From positions 1-6,087 of the forward strand of contig JAQGHK010000504.1 of the NCBI GenBank assembly GCA_028288875.1: a DNA stretch of 6,087 bases. The letters are read 5' to 3'. The position numbers and the translations under genes were made by a program. Below the pieces are notes generated by a model that was given only the letters and a program-made list of their open reading frames with translations, had not been told where the DNA came from and made no database searches. Source of the DNA: Phycisphaerales bacterium (lineage in GTDB: Bacteria; Planctomycetota; Phycisphaerae; Tepidisphaerales; Tepidisphaeraceae). Shown in pieces: positions 1-4,253 of this stretch. Within the stretch, counting starts at the first letter, position 1. Each line of letters begins with the position of its first letter.

Positions 1-447
1 CTGCTCCCCGCCCGATAATGCGTCCGGCCGATGTCCGCGCCGCGAGGTGAGGCCCAGCAGGGCCAGCGTGTTATCCGCCCGTTTCACGTCTTCAGCGCTC
101 GCCTTGCGGTCCAGCCGCAACGGCAACATCACATTCTCCTCGGCCGTCAGGGTCGGGATGAGATTGAACGATTGAAACACCAGGCCGATGTGCTTCAGGC
201 GGAACTTCGTGAGCTGAGCGTCATTCATTCCTGCCAAGTCTTGGCCATCGATGTGAACGCTGCCCGAATCTGCCGTCGTCAGGCCGGCCATAAGGTGCAG
301 CAGGGTAGACTTGCCCGAGCCGCTCGCTCCCATGATCGCGAGGAACCGGCCCTTCACGACATCCAGCGAAACGCCGTCCAGCGCCCGCACGCGGCGGGAA
401 GCAGGGCCGTAACTCTTCACGACATTATCGATCAGCAGTGGAGACAT
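1..447 (-). CDS. ABC transporter ATP-binding protein, LolD/MacB-like (partial, C-terminus beyond window)
   Basis: This is the ATPase subunit of an ABC transporter, which would hydrolyse ATP on the cytoplasmic face of the inner membrane to power a partner permease. Reading the minus strand from the ATG at 447-445 gives 149 open codons to the window edge, so the last third of a protein usually about 220-250 residues long is missing. Visible motifs are the A-loop Tyr13, the Walker A GASGSGKST (residues 40-48), the Q-loop VFQSFNLIP (90-98) and the start of the signature LSGGEQ (144-149). The Q-loop form, the spacing and the N-terminus match the LolD/MacB/FtsE-like group (lipoprotein release, macrolide or peptide export, often with an FtsX-like permease). 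The permease is not in the window, so the substrate cannot be named. No clear Shine-Dalgarno precedes the ATG. The gene lies downstream of the PEP-CTERM gene on the same strand, but a terminator separates them. Confidence 0.93.
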   Translation of the reverse strand, partial: MSPLLIDNVVKSYGPASRRVRALDGVSLDVVKGRFLAIMGASGSGKSTLLHLMAGLTTADSGSVHIDGQDLAGMNDAQLTKFRLKHIGLVFQSFNLIPTLTAEENVMLPLRLDRKASAEDVKRADNTLALLGLTSRRGHRPDALSGGEQ

Positions 448-574
448 CGGCTGGAATGGTAGGAGAAGAAGGCCAATGCGGGAAACCGCAACACGTGCCG
501 ATCTGTTGCCTTCTCATGAAACCTGGCGAGCATTTTTCGCAATGCACTGGGTGCCTGAACAACGCCACCAATGA
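448..574. other. Spacer upstream of the ABC ATPase gene
   Basis: This short non-coding gap lies between the ATPase start and the terminator hairpin. It must hold the ATPase promoter if that gene is transcribed separately. The best pair I can see on the minus strand is TTGCGA followed 15 bases later by TTTCAT, which is too poor to call. No small gene or RNA structure is evident. Confidence 0.4.
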
Positions 575-609
575 AAAGCATCCCGCGTGAATTTCACGCG
601 GGATGCTTT
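575..609 (-). terminator. Rho-independent terminator of the PEP-CTERM gene (perfect 17-bp inverted repeat)
   Basis: The arms at 575-591 and 593-609 are perfect reverse complements of 17 bases (core GCATCCCGCGTGAA), with one central base. In RNA the innermost pairs would open to give a normal small loop. On the minus strand the hairpin begins 21 bases past the stop codon at 631-633 and its 3' arm runs into TTTT before CATTGG. This fits termination of the leftward gene at 631-1629 and isolates the ABC ATPase gene downstream. On the plus strand the tail is only TTTGGTT. Confidence 0.85.
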
Positions 610-630
610 GGTTAAGGAGAATGGATAACC

Positions 631-1629
631 CTAGGCGCGGCGGCGGCGCAGCATCGCGGTGCCACCTAAGGCCAACAACGCGAGTGACGCCGGTTCCGGC
701 GTCGCGGCCGCTCCGGCCGTTACCGAAATCGAGTTGTAGTCGATCTGGGTTGCCACCGACGTGCCGGACTGGCGATAGCCCAGCGCCAAGCCGTCGAATG
801 AAGTCGTCAGGAGCGGGGTCGCCGCCGTGACGGTCTGCGTCGCCAGCTGAGCTCCACCGGTGCCCACACCGGCATAGAGTGACGAAACGATGCTGGCCGT
901 GCCGTCGCCGTTGAGGGTGATCAGCAGGTCGCTCGTGTAGACGCTGCCATTGGTCAGGGCGGCCGCGGAAGTCGAACCGGCGCCGACCTGTACACCTGCG
1001 GGATTCGTATAGAGGCCGCCACCCGCGGCGTTACCGAGCAGATCCTGATTGGCCGAGGTGGTACCCGCGCCACTCTGCACGGGACGGGTGAACACCTGAT
1101 TACTTCCGGTAGCGCCGAGTACACGGCTGTTATAGCCTTGCCAATTTGCGGCGTTGCCGGTGGCGAATGCCGAGCCTGCGGTCGCTGTCAGGCCGCTGGA
1201 CTGCAGGCCGGAAATCGGATCGCTGGAGCCGCTGTTGTACAGGCCCATGTAAATGCCCGAGGCCGCACCACCGGCCAGAATGTTCGAGGTGTTGGTGAAC
1301 GTGACCTTCAACTCGATGAAGTCACCGGCCGTCGCCAAGGCCGCAGGTGTCGACGCGAAGCGGGCCTGCGTTTCCACAAAGCCCGACGTCGTGGCGCCCA
1401 TTGCCAATTTCAGATCGCCGGACGCGATGCTGGAAGTTGCGCCTTTGGTTGAAGCGACCGTGTAACCCGCGCTGCTGGCGGTCGCCGCTGGATAGCTGGC
1501 GGGATTCAGTACGCTGCCCGCGCCAAACGTATCTACGAACGAAAACGCCGCTTGTGTTGTCGAAACCGCGGCCAGGCTGATTAAACCGGCCGAAAGCGCC
1601 GCAAGGCGGCGCGTCTTGAAACCCTGCAT
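631..1629 (-). CDS. Secreted PEP-CTERM sorting-domain protein of unknown function
   Basis: This is a 332-residue exported protein. Residues 1-27 form a Sec signal peptide: basic KTRR at 5-8, a hydrophobic core LAALSAGLISLAAVS, and a probable cut after TQA at 25-27. The C-terminus is a PEP-CTERM signal: PEP at 311-313, hydrophobic core 314-327, then RRRRA. Such tails are known to be recognised by exosortase-type enzymes that remove the tail during surface delivery. The mature part is Ser/Thr/Gly/Ala-rich and cysteine-free, with beta-strand patterns such as DFIELKVTFTNTS and a closing IDYNSISV. That would suit a jelly-roll or lectin-like surface domain, but I recognise no catalytic motif and the function is unknown. 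I chose the ATG at 1629-1627 because GGAGGA stands 5 bases upstream and the signal peptide follows directly; the frame stays open upstream to 1815, but that stretch has no signal peptide. A strong terminator follows, so it is probably monocistronic. Confidence 0.88.
   Translation of the reverse strand: MQGFKTRRLAALSAGLISLAAVSTTQAAFSFVDTFGAGSVLNPASYPAATASSAGYTVASTKGATSSIASGDLKLAMGATTSGFVETQARFASTPAALATAGDFIELKVTFTNTSNILAGGAASGIYMGLYNSGSSDPISGLQSSGLTATAGSAFATGNAANWQGYNSRVLGATGSNQVFTRPVQSGAGTTSANQDLLGNAAGGGLYTNPAGVQVGAGSTSAAALTNGSVYTSDLLITLNGDGTASIVSSLYAGVGTGGAQLATQTVTAATPLLTTSFDGLALGYRQSGTSVATQIDYNSISVTAGAAATPEPASLALLALGGTAMLRRRRA
634..699 (-). other. PEP-CTERM sorting signal of the leftward secreted protein
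   Basis: The last 22 codons encode PEP, a 14-residue hydrophobic stretch (ASLALLALGGTAML) and the basic tail RRRRA. This three-part layout is the hallmark of exosortase substrates. The hydrophobic core is a little shorter than in many proteobacterial PEP-CTERM tails and close to that of the neighbouring 681-residue protein. Confidence 0.88.
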
Positions 1630-1634
1630 TGAAA

Positions 1635-1640
1635 TCCTCC
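1635..1640 (-). promoter_or_regulatory. Shine-Dalgarno site of the leftward PEP-CTERM gene
   Basis: The minus strand reads GGAGGA, then 5 bases, then ATG at 1629. This near-perfect anti-16S match at good spacing decides the start in favour of the 332-residue protein over the longer open frame reaching 1815. Confidence 0.88.
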
Positions 1641-1910
1641 GACGTGAAATGAACTGTCTTCTCCGCGAATGGAATCTAATCCGCCTAGGCCGAAGCACAA
1701 CTGCCGTTTTGAGTCTTAGCCTTGTGGTTTTGCGGCAATCAGGTTTTATGGAAATTGCAAGGGATTCGCGTTGATCTGGCAGACCATTGTCATCGTGGTT
1801 AAGAGGATGCGGCATGCGGACAGAGCGAAGCCTTCCGAAACTAGGGGTTGCCCCGCATCAATGTGACGTGATTTCTTAATGAACAGTTGCAAAAACGTTA
1901 TGAAACGTAG
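1641..1910. other. Divergent intergenic region, leftward promoter not resolved
   Basis: Together with the flanking control sites this forms the 436-base gap between two divergent secreted-protein genes. It is visibly more A/T-rich in patches (around 1700-1760 and 1870-1905) than the genes, as expected for promoter DNA. For the leftward gene the best candidate is TTGTGC (minus strand, 1700-1695), 16 bases, then TAGATT (1678-1673), a weak match that would give a leader of about 40 bases. An 8-bp palindrome GCCTAGGC lies at 1683-1690 inside that spacer and could be an operator, though it may be chance. A 7-bp complementary pair (1806-1812 with 1853-1859) is too distant to call a hairpin. No RNA gene or riboswitch class was recognised. 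Confidence 0.4.
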
Positions 1911-1938
1911 TTGTCCACATGGGGTGCCCGTTTATATT
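1911..1938 (+). promoter_or_regulatory. Candidate sigma70-type promoter for the 681-residue surface protein
   Basis: TTGTCC at 1911-1916 (4 of 6 matches to the -35 consensus), a 16-base spacer and TATATT at 1933-1938 (5 of 6 matches to the -10 consensus). Initiation would fall near 1945, leaving a leader of about 120 bases before the ATG at 2066. It is the best match seen on the plus strand in this gap, but planctomycete promoter preferences are poorly known and it was found by eye. Confidence 0.45.
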
Positions 1939-1991
1939 CGAGTCGGCGGAGTTTTATCGGGCTGGCATTCAATTCTGTTTTTCGACGATGA

Positions 1992-2017
1992 GGACACATT
2001 CTGGTGTGCTTGTGTCC
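1992..2017 (+). promoter_or_regulatory. Small hairpin in the leader of the 681-residue protein gene
   Basis: GGACACA (1992-1998) can pair with TGTGTCC (2011-2017) around a 12-base loop, with extra pairing outside across one bulged C. The CACA of the left arm can also pair with the nearer TGTG at 2004-2007, giving an alternative shorter hairpin. It lies about 35 bases upstream of the ribosome binding site, so it could affect mRNA stability. A regulatory role is only inferred. Confidence 0.3.
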
Positions 2018-2053
2018 CTCGTTCCCGCCGGCTGGAGCTGTCCCGACTTGGAT

Positions 2054-2059
2054 GGAGGG
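2054..2059 (+). promoter_or_regulatory. Shine-Dalgarno site of the 681-residue surface protein gene
   Basis: GGAGGG followed by 6 bases and ATG at 2066. This sets the start at 2066, directly before a good signal peptide, and rejects the in-frame ATG at 1919, which lies on top of the candidate promoter. Confidence 0.88.
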
Positions 2060-2065
2060 TTTCCG

Positions 2066-4111
2066 ATGGCGTTCTCGAGTAATGTGGTCCAAAATCGCAA
2101 TGGTGCGGTGTTCGGCAAGCTGGCTGTATCCTTTGCCGCTTTAGGCGTTTTGGGAGTCGTGCCGACGGTTCACGCGGACGATGTCGTTCGCAGCGGGACG
2201 GCCGGCAACCTGAATCTCGTCGCGTCTTGGAACGCCGGCGCGGGGCCGGTGCCCGGTGCGAGCGACGTGGCCGTTTGGGACATCGGTTCTGCGGGTAGCG
2301 GTGGTCTTGGCGCGGACCTGACCTTCGGCGGCGTCCGTATCGCGGCCGGTGAAGCCACCGCCGTCACCATCAACGGTGCCAATATCCTCACGCTCGGTGC
2401 CAGCGGCATCGATATGTCGTTGGCGACCGTCAACCTCACGATCCAGTCCGGTGCCACCACGACGCCGGCCTCGGGCATCAATATCGGCGCGGCGCAGATC
2501 TGGAATATCGGCGCGGGCCGCCAGCTTCAGGTCGGCAACAGTGCGTCGGGCGTAACCGGGGCCATCGGCAATACGATCACCAAGACGGGGTTGGGCACCG
2601 TTTTCTTCAACAATGCATTGAACAACTTCGCCGGCGGAGTGATCCTGAACGCCGGCGTTATCACGCTCAATACCAACACCGTGGTCACCAGCAGCGCCGT
2701 CAGCACGGGGCCGCTGGGGACGGGTAAGCTCACGATCAATGGCGGTACGCTCTCAACCACCACCACCAGCGGCCGCGATCTGGCCAACGACGTTGTTGTC
2801 GGTGGCGACTTCACGCTCGGCAATGTCGGCACGGCCCGCCTTCGTTTTGCAGGCAATTGGGACCTGGGTAACGCCACCCGCAATATCACCTTGACCAACG
2901 CCAGCACCGGCATCAATAACAGCACCGAGCAGTTCGCGTTCCTCGCCCAAGGCACTGCGCCGGATAATAAAGTCTTCACGCTGCAGAATGGCACGATGCG
3001 GTTCGTCGCCGGTGCCAGTTCGACGGCTGCCGCGCCGTCGACCGTCAGCTTCGCCCAGAACGGCGGCGGCGTGAACTTTGCCAACAACAGCGGCATCACG
3101 CTCGGTGCGAACGTGCTGGCCTTCGAAGGCAGTTCACAGTCGATGGGCGGCACCAACTCGCCCAAGCTCACCCTCGAGGCCGGTAGCACCCTGTACATGG
3201 CCTCCAATACCCAGGCTAAAAGCTTCACCGCCAACAGCATCAGCGGCGCCGGCCTGATCGCCAGCGGCATTGCCGACGCGGTTGTGCCGCCGACGGCGAG
3301 CGTCCTGACGATCGACGGCGCGACCGGATCGGCCAACTTCAGTGGGACGATTCAGGACAACATCACCATCTTCGGCATCGTCGGCGGGGCGAAAACGAGC
3401 GTCGCCAAGACCGGGGCCAACACCCAGACCTTCAGCGGGACGAACAGCTACACCGGCACAACGACCGTCGGTGCCGGAACGCTGGTCATGGGCACCACCA
3501 CCGCCATCGCACCGGCCAGCGCCGTGACGGTTGGCGCGGGGGCTACTCTGGCGATCTATAAGCTGGGCTTCGGACCGAGCGGGGGAGTGGCGACCATGCC
3601 ACTGCCCACCATCGGCACGAACGGCAAGTTCGACGTCGGCACCGGTAAGGCTGTCCTCACGGGAACGACGGTCACGGCCGTGCAGGCCTTGGTGAACGCG
3701 GGCATTGCGAACAACTCGCAGTCGATCATTACGTCGTCGGCAGATGCCGCCCATAACGTCGGCTACGGCGATGTCGGGGCCGGCGGTATCACGGTTCGCT
3801 ACACGCTACTCGGCGACGCCAACCTGGACGGCGCAGTGAATTTCAATGACTTCCTGGTGCTGCAAAACAGCTTCAACCAGCCGGGCGTCTTCACCCAAGG
3901 CGACTTCAACTACGACGGCACCGTCAACTTCAATGACTTCCTCGTACTGCAGAACAACTTCGGCCAAAGTGTGACCGGCGCACCGGTCACAGTGACGCGG
4001 CAGGAAGTGGCAGCGCTGACTGCATTCGCCAGTGCCGTACCGGAGCCGACCTCCCTGGCGGTACTCGGCCTGGCTGGGGCGGCTGTGCTTCGTCGGCGTC
4101 GCTCGGTCTAA
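2066..4111 (+). CDS. Secreted beta-strand-repeat protein with dockerin-like pair and PEP-CTERM tail
   Basis: This is a 681-residue, cysteine-free, Gly/Thr/Asn/Ala-rich exported protein. Residues 1-37 are a Sec signal peptide ending VHA before DDVV. Next comes WNAGAGPVPGASDVAVW, a usual opening of autotransporter-associated beta-strand (PATR) proteins. Two clear PATR motifs lie at 173-202 (KTGLGTVFF...) and 448-476 (KTGANTQTFSG...), implying a beta-helical stalk. Residues 539-583 (VQALVNAG ... ITVRYTLLGD) resemble a linker I recall preceding dockerin repeats in planctomycete surface proteins. Residues 583-632 are a dockerin-like pair, and 659-681 form a PEP-CTERM signal (PEP, hydrophobic core, RRRRSV). 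There is no outer-membrane beta-barrel, so despite the repeat name this is not an autotransporter. A surface-display or adhesive role is inferred; no enzymatic motif is visible. The start at 2066 has a strong Shine-Dalgarno, and the bidirectional terminator at 4157-4196 ends the unit. Its partner and ligand are unknown. Confidence 0.9.
   Translation: MAFSSNVVQNRNGAVFGKLAVSFAALGVLGVVPTVHADDVVRSGTAGNLNLVASWNAGAGPVPGASDVAVWDIGSAGSGGLGADLTFGGVRIAAGEATAVTINGANILTLGASGIDMSLATVNLTIQSGATTTPASGINIGAAQIWNIGAGRQLQVGNSASGVTGAIGNTITKTGLGTVFFNNALNNFAGGVILNAGVITLNTNTVVTSSAVSTGPLGTGKLTINGGTLSTTTTSGRDLANDVVVGGDFTLGNVGTARLRFAGNWDLGNATRNITLTNASTGINNSTEQFAFLAQGTAPDNKVFTLQNGTMRFVAGASSTAAAPSTVSFAQNGGGVNFANNSGITLGANVLAFEGSSQSMGGTNSPKLTLEAGSTLYMASNTQAKSFTANSISGAGLIASGIADAVVPPTASVLTIDGATGSANFSGTIQDNITIFGIVGGAKTSVAKTGANTQTFSGTNSYTGTTTVGAGTLVMGTTTAIAPASAVTVGAGATLAIYKLGFGPSGGVATMPLPTIGTNGKFDVGTGKAVLTGTTVTAVQALVNAGIANNSQSIITSSADAAHNVGYGDVGAGGITVRYTLLGDANLDGAVNFNDFLVLQNSFNQPGVFTQGDFNYDGTVNFNDFLVLQNNFGQSVTGAPVTVTRQEVAALTAFASAVPEPTSLAVLGLAGAAVLRRRRSV
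2582..2671 (+). repeat. First PATR-type beta-strand repeat (protein residues 173-202)
   Basis: The encoded KTGLGTVFFNNALNNFAG segment followed by GVILNAGVITLN fits the family pattern K-T-G-x-G-T-(L/V)-x-(F/L)...N-x-(Y/F)-x-G...(V/I)-x-x-G-x-(L/I)-x-L. In known proteins such units add turns to a parallel beta-helix. This one is diverged: the usual Ser-Gly before the Asn-Tyr is replaced by Asn-Asn. Confidence 0.75.
3407..3493 (+). repeat. Second PATR-type beta-strand repeat (protein residues 448-476)
   Basis: The encoded KTGANTQTFSGTNSYTG followed by TTTVGAGTLVMG is a near-canonical autotransporter-associated beta-strand repeat. It is about 275 residues from the first copy. The intervening sequence has similar Gly/Asn/Thr composition and probably contains more degenerate strands that I cannot delimit by eye. 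Confidence 0.85.
3812..3961 (+). repeat. Dockerin-like calcium-binding repeat pair (protein residues 583-632)
   Basis: Two 21-residue units, GDANLDGAVNFNDFLVLQ-NSF and GDFNYDGTVNFNDFLVLQ-NNF, start 29 residues apart and agree at 17 of 21 positions. Both keep the calcium ligands of a type I dockerin loop: Asp584/Asn586/Asp588/Asn592/Asp595 and Asp613/Asn615/Asp617/Asn621/Asp624. The central 11 residues VNFNDFLVLQN are identical, but the DNA differs at synonymous sites, so the duplication is not recent or has been maintained by selection. Binding to a cohesin partner is the known role of dockerins in cellulosomes; no cohesin is present here. Confidence 0.87.
4040..4108 (+). other. PEP-CTERM sorting signal of the 681-residue protein
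   Basis: The final 23 codons encode PEP, the hydrophobic run TSLAVLGLAGAAVL and RRRRSV. The layout is the same as in the divergent neighbour's tail (PEP, 14 residues, four Arg), so one exosortase probably handles both proteins. No exosortase gene is in the window. Confidence 0.88.
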
Positions 4112-4156
4112 ATCAGAACTGCGGGATTGCACCCGCGACAACGTTCTCAAAAAGAG

Positions 4157-4196
4157 CCGCCGGCCGGAACCCGAGAAGGGCCGGCCGGCGGTTTTT
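4157..4196. terminator. Bidirectional Rho-independent terminator between convergent genes
   Basis: Arms CCGCCGGCCGG (4157-4167) and CCGGCCGGCGG (4181-4191) form an 11-bp GC stem, and CCC/GGG inside the 13-base loop can add more pairs. On the plus strand TTTTT follows at 4192-4196, 45 bases after the stop of the 681-residue protein gene. On the minus strand the same stem is followed by CTC and then TTTTT (plus-strand A-run at 4149-4153), so it can also stop transcripts of the leftward lyase gene ending at 4254. One element therefore serves both convergent genes. Confidence 0.9.
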
Positions 4197-4253
4197 GATT
4201 GGAGATGGAAGTTGCCGGTTCTCGCTGACTCGCCGGCTAAACAAGTGTTCGTC

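Noticed and set aside
31..462. 143-residue open frame on the plus strand at the left end
   Set aside because: It is the antisense shadow of the ABC ATPase, whose Walker A, Q-loop and signature motifs are unambiguous on the minus strand.
1630..1815. Upstream open extension of the leftward PEP-CTERM gene (62 more residues)
   Set aside because: The extension is rich in Arg and Pro, has no signal peptide, and ignores the strong GGAGGA site before the ATG at 1629.
1939..2050. Possible long-range leader switch (CGAGTCGG at 1939-1946 with CCGACTTG at 2043-2050, competing with 1944-1949 pairing to 2025-2030)
   Set aside because: If the candidate promoter is right, transcription starts near 1945, so most of the left arm would not be in the RNA. 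The pairs are short enough to be chance and no known riboswitch class matches.
1919..2065. In-frame upstream ATG that would lengthen the 681-residue protein by 49 residues
   Set aside because: It overlaps the candidate promoter, would bury the signal peptide inside the protein, and lacks a ribosome binding site; GGAGGG directly precedes the ATG at 2066.
2527..3336. 269-residue open frame on the minus strand opposite the beta-strand-repeat protein
   Set aside because: It is an antisense shadow of Gly/Thr/Asn-rich codons with no motif and no ribosome binding site; PATR motifs on the plus strand establish the true frame.
2066..4111. Autotransporter (type V secretion) assignment
   Set aside because: The beta-strand repeats suggest it by name, but no C-terminal beta-barrel is present and the chain ends in dockerin-like repeats and a PEP-CTERM tail.
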